NCBI GenBank assembly: GCA_019454045.1
Contig: SKCR01034763.1
Coordinates: 19,213-83,212, forward strand
Direction of reading: 5' to 3'
Length of the DNA stretch: 64,000 bases
From: Zanthoxylum bungeanum
Taxonomy: Eukaryota > Streptophyta > Magnoliopsida > Sapindales > Rutaceae
Shown: in pieces, positions 1 through 11,823 of the stretch
Position numbering within the stretch: position 1 is the stretch's first letter
Layout: each line of letters opens with the position of its first letter
The notes under the pieces: model-generated
Database searches by the model: none
What the model saw: only the letters and a program-made list of their open reading frames with translations
Told to the model about the DNA's origin: nothing
Made by a program: the position numbers and the translations under genes

Positions 1-940
1 GGTACAAGTCTGATGAAGAAAAGCCGAGGGCTAAAAAGAAAGGGTTGAAATTGATGGAATGCTTTGTGAAGGCTTCGGGGTATCAAGGTGAGCCTGAACC
101 GGTGGAAGTTAACGGGATTATGGTGCCTGGATTTGAGATCTTTCAAGAAATGCTGGGTGAGAAGCCGGTGATGGAAGAAATTACGAAGAAGGAAGAAGAA
201 AATTGGGAAGAAGAACTGATGAAGTTGGAGAGCCTGACTCTCGAAGAGAATAAGAAGTCTGAGAAGAACCCGGTTGTGGAGGATGGAGTGTCTGCAGATG
301 ATGAAGACATTTATCTTCCTGATTTGTTTGAGTGTACTCCCGCATTTATTAGTAATAAAGACAATCATTTTGCTTATTTGCCCGAGTCGATTTCCTCTAA
401 CTTGTATTACTTGAGTATATTCAATATCAGATCCACCAAAATGAATGCATTGAACCTTGGTACACCTAAGAATCCTAAGGAAATTCTGATTGCAAGTGAA
501 GTTATCGCTGCAGAGCGGGTGAAATTAGAAGAAGTATTGGTCAGATATGCCAAAGTGTTTGCTTGGTCCTATGAGGACATCCCTGGGGTAGACAGAAGCA
601 TTGCCCAACACACAATACCAACTTATTCGAATATGAGGCCAGTGAAACAGAAACTTCAACGGATGAGACCTAAGTAGGCCGAGAAGGTCAGAGAAGAGGT
701 TAAGAAACAAATAGATGTGGGGTTTTTGGAAGTAGTGAAGTATCCCGAGTGGTTGGCAAATATTGTACCGGTGCCAAAGAAATACGGGAAAGTCAAAATA
801 TGTGTGAATTACAGAGATCTCAACAAGGCTTGCCCGAAAGATGATTTTCCTCTACCATATTTAGATGTTCTGGTTGATAGTGCGGCTTTATCTACTATGA
901 ATTCATTTGCAGACGGGTTTTCAAGATACAATCAGGTTCT
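1..940 (+). pseudogene. Ty3/gypsy pol, 5' part (element G), interrupted
   Basis: This is part of a Ty3/gypsy polyprotein that enters from the left edge. One open frame reaches the stop at 675-677 and contains linker and pre-reverse-transcriptase sequence (VFAWSYEDIPGVD). The same frame resumes after the stop with the start of the reverse transcriptase: VPKKYGKVKICVNYRDLN, then KACPKDDFPLP. The reading breaks at 940, where copia element A is inserted, and continues at 10760. The in-frame TAG at 675-677 replaces a sense codon between PK and AEKVREEV. The family makes cDNA from element RNA in cytoplasmic particles. The RT wording and the second RNase H in the other half point to the Tat/Ogre group. 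Gag and protease, if present, lie outside the window. It is not functional. Confidence 0.9.
936..940. repeat. Target-site duplication GTTCT, left of element A
   Basis: GTTCT here is repeated at 10755-10759, just after the 3' LTR of element A. Removing A and one copy rejoins the gypsy RT frame from RYNQVL into MAE, which proves a clean insertion into G. Confidence 0.93.
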
Positions 941-2977
941 TGTTGGACAATTATGACCCATAACATCACTATTTGTACAGAACATGGTGTTGTTGTACAA
1001 ATTAACTATATGACAAAGGAAATTTCTCTTTTATCATTTGTGATTAGATCACCAAGATTTATAAATGATAGAAGGTCTATATGATTAGTTCCGGATTGAG
1101 ATGATATGAGACAGTATCAATCCACGAAGGTTTAATCATTAAATATCCTTAGTTATAGTATTATCGAGATTGGACATCGATAATGCGGAATAGACTAGTA
1201 TTACACTTGTGCGTGTTGTGGGAGCACAATGGCGTAGTTCTCATATATTTAGGTATTGGATACTCATGTAAGTGTAATAGGAGGTTGTGTTTTACCGATG
1301 GTACGGAAAATAGCTTCGCTCTGGATAGACCCCTCGGAATTCCATTGGTAGTATAACTATATGTCTATGGAAGTCTGAATCAGGGTAGGTGTATTTGGTC
1401 TTAACCTGAGACTTGCAAAGCTAATACTTGCGACAATCAATATACTTTGGTTTTGGTAGTCCAGGGCTTTAACCGGTTCTGTGTACGCCTCTTCTGGGTT
1501 TATTGAGAATCGTAGTGTATTGGGTGTGATGTCAAGATGGAAGTATCACTTCAGTTATAGTGGAGATGATGATCACGTAGGATACGAAACTAGTGCTCTT
1601 AAGTACTGCAGTCATCGGGATAATATGACTAGGTCATGTTTATCCGATTATAGAGACTAGTTACCAGACATCCGATATGTGCTTCGTACGGGGCAGACAC
1701 ATTTCCAGCCCCAGGCCTTGCACGTGACCATCCGATACTGGATCGAAATATACTATACTACGTATACTACGCCTGATATAGATTATAATATTCCTTTAAG
1801 AATAATTCTGGAGAATTGGGTAGGCACGATGCTTAGCTAGAAGCCAACCATGTCTTGTAAATCGGTAAAAATGTAGTACTAGATACGTACGTGTTCGCAT
1901 AGTCCGACGATCGGATTTACTGCCAAAATATTCGGGGATCTCATGGGTCACTTCCCGAAGATTCATCGATGACGTATGACTCGTACTTTATTAATATGGG
2001 ATTAATTGGATGAGAGAGAAAATTAATCTGGGATTAATTACAGAGATATTTTATCTGGGATAAAATATTATTTAAAGAGAGAACGATTAATTTGGAATTA
2101 ATCGATAAATTAATATATTCGATATATTAAACGAAATTGGATTTCGACGCAGAATTGAAATTAGATTTTAATTCGAGCGAACGAGTTAATTTAGAATTAA
2201 TTCATTAGCGACCTGAATAGTAATTTGCTAGGCATAATTATTTAATTAAATTTGATTTAATTACAACGCAACGGAAAATTCATTAATTTGGAATTAGCGA
2301 ATCCGAGCCCGGGAGTGTTTGTTGGCCTACTCGCATTTCGAATCAAGTGGGGCCCAAAAGTCACATCTAGCGTCATATCATTAGTCACTTTGAGTGATGT
2401 GATGTCTAGTCACTTAGAGTGATGTGATGTCTAGTCACTTTTGTGTGAATAGTGATGTGAGTTGTTGGAATGCATTTATTGCATTTTTGCCTCCAAATTC
2501 TTGTTGACTTTTTGAAAGCCTTTTACAAGTTTTTGGTATATGTTTTATTTTTGATTTTAGAAATCTTTTTTAGTGTATTAGATACACAAAACACAAAAGA
2601 CTTCATCTCTCTTTCTCTCCCTATGGAATTCGGCCAAGGGCCTTCTTCCTCTCCCAACCATTCAGGCATGGTGGCTTTATTTTCTTTCATGATTTTGTTA
2701 CAAAATCAAGAGTGCTAGCACACATTAGAGTCATCCTAAGGTGTTAGGGAAACCCACCTTTGAGCTTGGAATCTCAAAATGGAGCTTGGAGCTTGAAGAA
2801 CACAAATGGAGCAAAATAGAGGTCATTGCCGTGAGCTTCATCAACAAGAAGGAAAAACATTTTTCTTCGATGCATCCAAGCCGATCGTTGTAAGTATGAT
2901 TCCGCCATGCTTTCATGATTATTCACATATTGTTTCATTGCTTTAAATGATCATTGGGACCTTAGAGAAACCCAAAA
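941..2977 (+). repeat. 5' LTR of element A
   Basis: The LTR starts TGTTGGACAATTATG and ends AACCCAAAA, where its 3' partner ends AACCCAACA. It is 2,037 bp. A run of perfect palindromes with three-base spacers lies at 2021-2262. The transcription-start area, GTGTATTAGATACAC then CT-rich leader at about 2573-2620, has TTTTTTAG where element D has the TATA box TATATAAG. The 82-codon frame at 2470-2718 is LTR sequence rather than a gene. Confidence 0.95.
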
Positions 2978-5263
2978 ATGGTATCAGAGCCATTTTGAGC
3001 ATGAAATGAACTTAGGGTTAAAATTGGGTAAAATCAATTTGAGCATGATTTGATAAAATTGTTTGATTTAGTATGCTTGAATGATGTTTAATTGAAGTTG
3101 GATGTGATAAATTTCATGGAAATTGATTTGGAATAATTTTCCCCAATATTCTAGGCTTGGCCGAATATAGAGGTACCCTAAATGTCATGGTAATTTTTTG
3201 ATTTTGATCATTGGATGAGTTGAAATCATTTAGGTAATATTGATTGTGGATTCAATTGGATTGGAATCGGAATCGGACTACTAAAACCCTAAATGGCTGT
3301 GACTAAGGAAGCATGAAATGATGTTGATTTTGATTAAAATGTGTTGGACATGTTTTGATGTTTATGAGCATGATTAATTATGTAAATTGATGTTTTGGAA
3401 ATGTTAATTTAGTTAATTAATTATGGCATACACTTTAAGTAATTAAATTATGAAATTGGAATTTTTGTAATTTAATTAAAAAGGCTTAATTTTGGAAATT
3501 GGGCTTGAAAAGTTGTAATTGGGCTTAATGGGCTTGGTTGTACCAAGATTGGTTTAGGCTAAATTGGTTGGATCCAATTGGTCCCAAAACCATATCTATA
3601 AAGTTCAATTATAACTTAATGGACCTTTAAAATTCAATTGGGCCTAATGAGCCAAAATTGATTTCTAGGCTTATGGGGTTATTCCTTGATTGGACTTTGG
3701 TTGCCGAAGCCCACGCCTTAAGAAATTAATTGAAAGCCCATTGGACTTTAATTAAACGACATTGGATGTTTATTGGGCTTTGAGACCCGTAACGATTAGA
3801 TTTAGAATCTAAGTCGCAAAGGTTCGTTAATAAAGTGTAATATTTAATTTGGAATTAAATAGTGAATTAGTATTAAATACAAATTGAATTGGATTTAATG
3901 TTGTAGTTTAATATAATTCAAGAATTTGTACTTTGAGTACTTATTCGCAAAACGAGTTTGACTCGCGCAAAATCAAATCGTTGTTTGAACATTGGATGGC
4001 CATTAATATTCAGATTAATTAATTGGATTAGATTGATTGATAACATGCTTGTATGAATACATGATTGCGATGCATGAATAATGTATATCGGATGGATATT
4101 AGATGGGTGGGGCAATTTTGAAAATTATTGTAATAAATTTAGAATTTATTAATTGGACCTTCGTGTCCAGTCTATTACCTCATTACTCTTTGTATTTCTC
4201 TTCTCACCTATTCCCCTCAATGTAAATGAGGTTTCTTTAGAAGTGTTATGTAACAGGTATAAGTAATACTTGTGCTAGCTAGAGAGAGGAAAGAGAGAGA
4301 TTTGTTCTAGGAACAATGTGTTTATTTATCCATCCGCATATCATTATTATATTTACTTATGCGCCTTATTATGTGTTTAGAATGCATGTTTAAGGGTGTA
4401 TGATGATGAGACTTATCAAAGATAATTAATTGGTTGCCAATTACGCGAAAAACCCCCACAATATATTAAATATTTTTCCTTCCATTGAGTGATTCTTACT
4501 CAATATCTAAGATTGGCACTGGTATGTTGGCCAAAGTCAAGACCTTTGTCCATCGTCATATCGGTGTCTTGTCCAAGTTGTGATTTGTTGGCCAAAGTCA
4601 AGATCACTTCTTATCCATCGACATTGATTACGAAGCTTTCCAAGGTCAATGGGTTCCGCTTAACTGGGATCATTAAGTTTGTTGTGCCAAAGCCAAGGCT
4701 TAATTGATTCATAGGAAAAAGGTAAGGGAATATATTGGATATATTGGCATATATAAGATATATATTTCGGACTTGGATGTCCACCTACTGGATCTAGGAA
4801 TTAGATGGGATCCAATTGATCTTAGAGATCTACCTAGTTAATTATCATACAATTTTTTGGCCAAAGTCAAGATTGTGTGTTATTTAACGGGATCCTAGCC
4901 CACTAGGAAACTAGGTTTCCCGAGTACTCAACAGAGGGTCAGAGGCTTGCTGAAAAATAGTGGGAGGCAAGTATTAGATTTGTAATTTCTCCTAGATACT
5001 TGCCATACGCGCTCATTTCTAATTTTTCGTCCATGAATAAACATATTAGTAGGACTAATATTCAATGTTGTTTTAATTAAACAGTTGGACTGTATTCAAA
5101 CTATTTCAATTAATAGTTGATTTTATAATTGGATTATAGTAATCAATGTAATTGAATTTAATCAATTAAATTATAGTTGATTATATAGTTAGACTATAGT
5201 AATCATTATAATAAATAGTACCTAAAAATCGTTGATTAAATAGTTGGACTATTAAAATCAAGA
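2978..5263 (+). other. Untranslated leader of element A
   Basis: About 2.3 kb of AT-rich sequence lies between primer site and gag with no conserved protein frame. It matches the leaders of B, C, D and F. It holds three copies of TTGGCCAAAGTCAAG (4525-4543, 4585-4604, 4857-4873) and many three-base-spaced palindromes, for example 3796-3812, 3841-3861, 4132-4150, 5043-5061, 5081-5093, 5124-5138, 5184-5198 and 5239-5253. A 72-codon frame at 4489-4707 is shared with D but broken in B and shifted in C, so I do not call it a gene. Confidence 0.8.
2979..2990 (+). promoter_or_regulatory. Primer binding site, initiator tRNA-Met, element A
   Basis: TGGTATCAGAGC lies one base after the LTR end. It is the usual plant copia primer site, complementary to the 3' end of initiator tRNA-Met, and the place where minus-strand DNA synthesis begins. 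Confidence 0.93.
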
Positions 5264-8200
5264 TAATTGAAAGATTAGTGTTTAAAACATAATCTTGGGT
5301 GAAAATGTATTTAAACGATTTTAATTTTCAAATTGGGAATAATGAATCAGGATAGTCCTGAAAACTGAGAAGTTACTTTATTTGATAAAATAACATCTTG
5401 GCCTAAGCCCGGAGTTAAGCAAATAGTAGAACATGATATTTGGAATATTCATGTGATGATAACGTTAGTGCTCAATCCAATAAGCTTGCCGAATAGACTC
5501 CTTAATTTCTTAGTCAGAACTAAGGATTAGATCCTTAAACCATGATGTTGAAATTGAAGGATCTTCATAGATCTATACTTAGATCTTAGAAACATTAATT
5601 GTAATAGTAAACTCTTGGAGAGTTAATGGCTATGCTCAATGAGACAAAGCCAAAGTTTGCAATAAGGCAAGAACCGCAAGGCGCATATTACTTCGACATC
5701 CTAGAAGGCCAAGGCTTGCCCAAAGATTTCTGAGATGTAGAAAAATGGCAAAAGGTAAAATCATCACAATCTTCTAAGAAGACAAATGACATATCCCAAG
5801 TTGTCTGCCTAAACTGTGGCAAATGGGGTCACTGAAGCGTGACTACCGTATGGACAAGACAGACATAAAGGAATTGAAGACGGGCAAGGCTCTGAATTCA
5901 AATATGTTTGTCAAAAACATGTTCACTAAAAGTATTAAAATTGGATTTTAGATACTAATTGTGGTACATAAATATGTACTGATGTGCAGAATCTGTTATG
6001 AGCAGGATACTGACTTCAAATGAGATTAATCTGTGAATCGGAAACGGGATGACATCACTGTTTTAACCATAGATACCTAAGTTTAGGAACTACCCTTCGG
6101 GAGTGTACTTAAATTAGGAAACTGTTATAATGTAACTAGTTTGACTAGAAACATTATCTCTATATTGAGTATAACTCGTTGCGAGTATACCTTTATATTC
6201 TAGAACACTAAAATGTTTTATTCTATAAAGATGATATTGAGATAAACACATTAGATGTGAATAACAGCATTCATATTTTGAATATAAATGAATCTCCAAC
6301 ATATAACATGACAAACAAATAGCTCGAACTGAATTAATCAGATGAGACTTATTTGTGGTAGTGTTGTCTGGGACACATTAAACAAGACTCGTATATCCAC
6401 ACTTTTGAAGAGTGGGTACTAGGACATATTTGATTCCAATCAAATAACGTCTACGAATCTAGTTTATTAGGCAAAGTGCCTGAAACACTTTTTACTTGGT
6501 AAAGTGCAAATGCCACTGATCTGTTAGCCCTCGTTCATTGTGATGTAAGTGGGCCCATATCTAGCTAGGCTAGAGGTGGATATAAATATTTCGTGACCTT
6601 TACGGATGTGGCATCGCGTTATGGTTATGTGTTTCCTTTGAAACACGAATCGAAAAATTTTATAGTTTTGACACGAAGTAGACAAACAGATCAGCTAAAG
6701 TTTATAACATTATGATTGGACCATGATGAAAATATTTAAGCAGTAAGTTTCACGAATATTTGAAAAAGTATAATATTCTTTCAATGAGGATTCCCTCCGG
6801 AACACGTCAATTTGACGGTGTGTCCGAATTGAGAAACCGAACCTTGTTAGACATAGTAAGGTTAATCATGAGTCGCTCTAAGCTACCATTTTCCTTCAAA
6901 GGGATAAGCATTTAAAAGTGCAATACTTATTTTGAATAAGGTTCCATGAAAATCTGTTAGACAAACTTCATATTAGATATGAACAGGAAAGAAACAATGT
7001 TTTCTCATTCTTGAAGATTTGGGAATGCTAGACATACGTTTGGATGATATCAAACTAAAACCCAAATTTGATAAGTGCATATCTGTAATTGGTTATCCTA
7101 GGGAAACCAAAGTATAGTACTTATACCTCTCACAAGAGAACAATTTCAATTGTTACTCACCATGCGGTTTTCCTAAGAGGAATACCTATATGCAGTGCTT
7201 AGTGGGAGGAAAGTAAAACTCGATGAAAATCGGAGTAATACTGTTCCAGGCACTGACTACTTAATGGAACACAAACAGTTCATCAAAGATGAAACTGTAC
7301 CACAATCTTCAAATACACAAGAACTGCATTAGTCGTAGAGAGTCAGAAAACAACCTAGGAGGTATGGGTATCTCACCTCATAAAGATGTCAATCTATTGA
7401 GGAATACGAACTGGCTACGTATAAGGAAGTGATACAAGGTATCGACTACCTTATTATGGCAAAGTGCCATGATGTCCGAAATGGATTCCATGTATATCAA
7501 CTATGTTTGGACAATAGTTGATATACCGCAAGGCAATGTGCCTATTGGTACTATATAAGTCTTCAAGGAAGACATAAATACATGGATGGCAACATACCAC
7601 GTACTAAGCTAGGCTTGTAACGAAAAGGTATCGTTATCAACATTGTGTCGATTACGACGAAGCCTTTTACCTGTTGCCATGGTAAATCCATTTGGATAAT
7701 ACTTGCTGATGCTGCATGTTTTGAATTATGGCAGCTGAACGTCAAAACCACTTTCCTTAAAAGGAAACCTTTTGGAGGATATTTATAACATCCTGATGTT
7801 TTTTTCATACCTAAACTAGAAAACAAGATTTGCAGGTCATTCGAAGCAAGCATAGGGTTCTTGGAACAATCGTTTTGATGTAATAAAAAATGATATATAA
7901 TTTAATTCAAAACGAATATAATTCTTGTGTATATAAGGAGGTTAGTGGGAGCGCACTGACAATGAATGTCCAATATAATGATAATATATCATTTCTTGGA
8001 AATGACATTCCCATAATAAAATTGGTGAAAGCTTGGTTTTCATGAAAATTCTCCGTAGAATTCTTGGGAGAAGACAACCTTTATTCTAGGAATAAGGATC
8101 TACTGGGATAAATCTAAAGGTTGTTGGCACTCTCCGAGTATTAATACATTGAAAAATGTACGCGACCTGGTGTCTCATGTGCTTTGAGCATATAAAGTCA

Positions 8201-8728
8201 CAATCAGGCCAATTCAAGTGACAGTCACTGGATTGATGTTAAGACATCCTTCAGTATCTTAGACGAACTAATGACGCCTTTTAAGCTATGGAGAATGAGA
8301 ACTTGAAGTGACTGAGATCACTGTTGTAAGTTTCCAAACCGATAATAATGACTATAAGTCGTAATAAAGATACTATAAAGCTTGAATAACGGAACAGTGA
8401 GCTGGAGATCTTCCAAGCAAGATACTGTTACCGTTTAAACAACATAAGGGGAACTTTGCTGCGACTGTCACAGTAATAGTAGCATCTTGGATCTAAATAA
8501 TTCTAATTAGATTAGAAAAAATTCTATTAGCAGCTGAGCTAGGCTACAGCCTAGCCTAAAGAATTAATGGTCTCATCAAAGATCCGATATGTACTTTAAA
8601 CTTTTTTCATATGATTCGTCAGGTTATACCCTTTTAAATCCGCAGATGAAAGCTATTTTCTCAGCAGAAATTTGAGCTACCCGTATATATTTCAAGTGTA
8701 AGGCACCTGAGTGATTGGCTATAGGCCA
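5264..8728 (+). pseudogene. Copia gag-pol relic of element A
   Basis: The sequence aligns along its length with the gag-pol of element B. Recognisable parts are a zinc-knuckle remnant at about 5806-5850 (CLNCGKWGH, frame then lost), a protease region near 5935-5990, integrase text at 6540-6620, and reverse transcriptase and RNase H relics from about 7400 to 8690. The gag section is about 200 bp shorter than that of B and its middle cannot be read. Defining lesions are TAG at 6566-6568 where B has CAG, loss of about 11 bases near 6655-6672, and a 4-base loss near 7787. All three recur in C and D. It encodes no working protein. Confidence 0.85.
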
Positions 8729-8738
8729 AGTGGGAGAT
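8729..8738 (+). promoter_or_regulatory. Polypurine tract of element A
   Basis: AGTGGGAGAT directly precedes the 3' LTR. This is the plus-strand primer position, and the same tract precedes the 3' LTRs of B and C (element D has AATGGGAGAT). Confidence 0.9.
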
Positions 8739-10754
8739 TGTTGGACAATTATGACCCATAGCATCACTATTTGTACAAAATATGGTGTTGTTGTACAAAT
8801 TAACTATGTGACAAAGGAAATTGCTCTTTTATCATTTGTGATTAGATCACCAAGATTTATAAATGATAGAAGGTCTATATGATTAGTTCCGGATTGAGAT
8901 GATATGAGACAGTATCAATCCACGAAGGTTTAATCATTAAATATCCCTAGTCGTAGTATTATCGAGATTGGACATCGATAATGTGGAATAGACTAGTATT
9001 ACACTTGTGCACGTTGTAGGAGCACAACGGCGTAGTTCTCATATATTTGGGTATTGGATACTCATGTAACTACAATAGGCGGTTGTGTTTTACCGATGGT
9101 ATGGAAAACAGCTTCGCTCTGGATAGACCCCTCGGAATTCCATTGGTAGTATAACTATGTGTCTATGGAAGTCCGAATTAGGGTAGGTGTATTTGGTCTT
9201 AACCTGAGACTTGCACCGCTAATACTTGCGACAATTAATATACTTTGGTTTTGGTAGTCCAGGACTTTAACCGATTCTGTGTACGCCTCTTCTGGGTATA
9301 TTGAGAATCATAGTGTATTGGGTGTGATGTCAAGATGGAAGTATCACTTCAGTTATAGTGGAGATGATGATCACGTAGGATACGAAACTAGTGCTCTTAA
9401 GTACTGCAGTCATCGAGATAATATGACTAGGTCATGTTTATCCGATTATAGAGACTAGTTACCAGACATCCGATATGTGCTTCGTACGTGGCATACACAT
9501 TTCCAGCCCAAGGCCTTGCACGTGAACATCCGATACTGGATCGAAATACACTATACTATGTATACTACGCCTGATATAGATTATAATATTCCTTTAAGAA
9601 TATTTCTGGAGAATTGGGTAGGCACGGTGTTTTGCTAGAAGCCAACCATGTCTTGTAAATCGGTAAAAATATAGTACTAGGTACGTACGTGTTCGGATAG
9701 TCCGACGACCGGATTTACTTCCAACATATCCGGGGATCTCATGGGTCGCTTCCCGAAGATTCACTGATGACGTATGACTCGCACTTTATTAATTTAGGAT
9801 TAATTGGATAAGAGAGAAAATTAATCTGGGATTAATTACGAAGATATTTTATCTGGGATAAAATATTATTTAAAGAGAGAGAACGATTAATTTGGAATTA
9901 ATCAATAAATTAATATATTCGATATATTAAACGAAATTGGATTTCGACGTAGAATTGAAATTATATTTTAATTTGGGCGAACGAGTTAATTTAGAATTAA
10001 TTCGTTAGCGACATGAATAGTAATTTTGCTAGGCATAATTATTTAATTAAATTTGATTTAATTACAACGCAACGGAAAATTCGTTAATTCGGAATTAACG
10101 AATCCGAGCCTGGGAGTGTTTACAGGCCCACTCGCATTTCGAATCAAGTGGGGCCCACAAGTCACATCTAGCGTCATATCATTAATCACTTTGAGTGATG
10201 TGATGTTTAGTCACTTCGAGTGATGTGATGTCTAATCACTTTTGTGTGAATAGTTTGCATTTTTGCCTCCAAATTCTTGTTGACTTTTTGAAAGCCTTTT
10301 ACAAGATTTTGGCATATGTTTTATTTTTGATTTTAGAAATCATTTTTAAGTGTATTAGATACACAAAACACAAAAGACTTCATCTCTCTTTCTCTCCCTA
10401 TGGAATTCGGCCAAGGGCCTTCTTCCTCCCCCAACCATTCGGCCATGGTGGCTTTATTTTCTTTCATGATTTTGTTGCAAAATCAAGAGTGCTAGCACAC
10501 ATTAGAGTCATCCTAAGGTGTTAGAGAAACCCACCCTTGAGCTTGGAATCTCAAAATGGAGCTTGGAGCTTGAAGAACACAAATGGAGCAAAATAGAGGT
10601 CATTGCCGTGAGCTTCATCAACAAGGAGGAAAAAGATTTTTATTCGATGCATCCAAGCCGATCGTTGTATGTATGATTCCGCCATGCTTTTACGAGTATT
10701 CACATATTGTTTCATTGCTTTAAATGATCCTTGTGACCTTAGAGAAACCCAACA
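8739..10754 (+). repeat. 3' LTR of element A
   Basis: The LTR runs from TGTTGGACAATTATG to AGAAACCCAACA, 2,016 bp, followed by the duplication GTTCT at 10755-10759. A palindrome at 10082-10100 (arm CGTTAATT, spacer CGG) is perfect here but imperfect in the 5' LTR. The TATA box position is degenerate, as in the 5' copy. The 99-codon frame at 10225-10524 is LTR sequence. Confidence 0.95.
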
Positions 10755-11823
10755 GTTCTCATGGCTGAATAAGACAAGCACAAGACTGCCTTTGTCACCG
10801 AGTGGGGTACTTATTGTTACAAAGTAATGCCGTTTGGGCTCAAGAATGCAGGAGCTACTTATCAGTGGATGGCCACTACATTATTCTACGATTGGATGCA
10901 CAAAGAGATTGAAGTGTATGTGGATGACATGATGGTGAAATCAGAGACAAGAATCAGACATATAGAAGTATTGGAGAAGTTCCTTTAGAGTGTCGATAAG
11001 TACAACCTACGGTTGAATCCTAAGAAGTGTGTGTTTGGAGTGACATCTGGAAAATTGCTAGGACATACAGTGGGGATGGGTGGAATAGAGGTAGACTCTG
11101 AGAAGATCAAAGCAATCACCGAGATGCCTGCACCGAAGACAGAAAAAGAAGTCAGAGCATTCCTTGGGAAAATCCAGTATATCAGTCGGTTCATTGCCAA
11201 GTTGACGTCAGTATATGATCCTATCTTCAAGCTGTTAAGAAAAGACCAGCCAGTGAAGTGGAATGAGCAGTGCCAGGTGGCCTTCAGTAAAATCAGAGAG
11301 TATTTGGTGAAGCCTCCTATTTTGAAACCTCCGAGACCGGGCATACCCTTGATATTATATCTGGCCATAAAATCAGAAGCACTGGGGACAATGATGATAT
11401 AGGCAAATGAGACAGGGGTAGAGCATGCAGTCTACTATCTCAGTAAGAAAATGCTTCCGTATGAAGCCCGCTATCAAGAAGTAGAGAAGATCTGTTTGGA
11501 AGTAGTATGGGCATCCAGAAAATTGCGGCATTATTTCCAATCTTACAAGATCCAGGTAGTGGCAAAGGAGAATCCTTTGAAATATTTGCATTTAGTGCCT
11601 TCGCTAGTGGGAAAATTGGGCAGATGGTTAGTGTTGCTGACAGAGTTTGACATTGAGTACCTCACTTCCAAAGTGATCAAGGGGCGAGCCGTAGCAGAGT
11701 TTCTGGCATTGCAACCTATTGAAGGGGATCAATATAAGTTTGAATTTCCAGATAAAGAGATCCAGGCAATAACAGTTCAGGGATGTAAAATGTACTTTGA
11801 CGGAGCAGTGAATTACAAGGGTA
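10755..11823 (+). pseudogene. Ty3/gypsy pol, RT to second RNase H (element G)
   Basis: This continues the frame interrupted at 940. It reads MPFGLKNAGATYQ, then the catalytic YVDD at 10917-10928 (VYVDDMMVKS), then the RT thumb and LGHTVGMGGIEVD. The first RNase H follows (VYYLSKKMLPYEARYQEVEK), and a new domain begins with KMYFDGAVNYKGMA, typical of the extra archaeal-type RNase H in Tat/Ogre elements. In-frame TAG stops lie at 10986-10988 and 11400-11402. At about 11823 the frame stops abruptly and copia leader (element D) begins, so integrase and the 3' LTR of G are missing. It is non-functional. The second RNase H is cut after about 15 residues, so the lineage call rests on those residues and RT style. 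Confidence 0.9.

Larger units (their letters stand above)
941..10754 (+). mobile_element. Ty1/copia LTR retrotransposon A, complete but defective
   Basis: Element A is 9,814 bp and has both LTRs, a tRNA-Met primer site, a polypurine tract and a 5-bp target duplication. The order is 5' LTR (941-2977), leader (2978-5263), gag-pol relic (5264-8728), polypurine tract (8729-8738) and 3' LTR (8739-10754). By eye the first 420 bp of the two LTRs differ at about 5% of sites, mostly transitions, which suggests an older, methylated copy. The coding part is broken throughout and shares specific lesions with elements C and D. It sits inside the reverse transcriptase of gypsy element G. Confidence 0.95.

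Noticed and set aside
4489..4707. Possible small leader protein shared by A and D (72 and 103 codons)
   Set aside because: The homologous stretch in B has in-frame stops and in C is frameshifted, so the frame is shared by descent only.
10985..11368. A 127-codon minus-strand open frame
   Set aside because: It is the antisense shadow of the gypsy RT/RNase H coding sequence on the plus strand.
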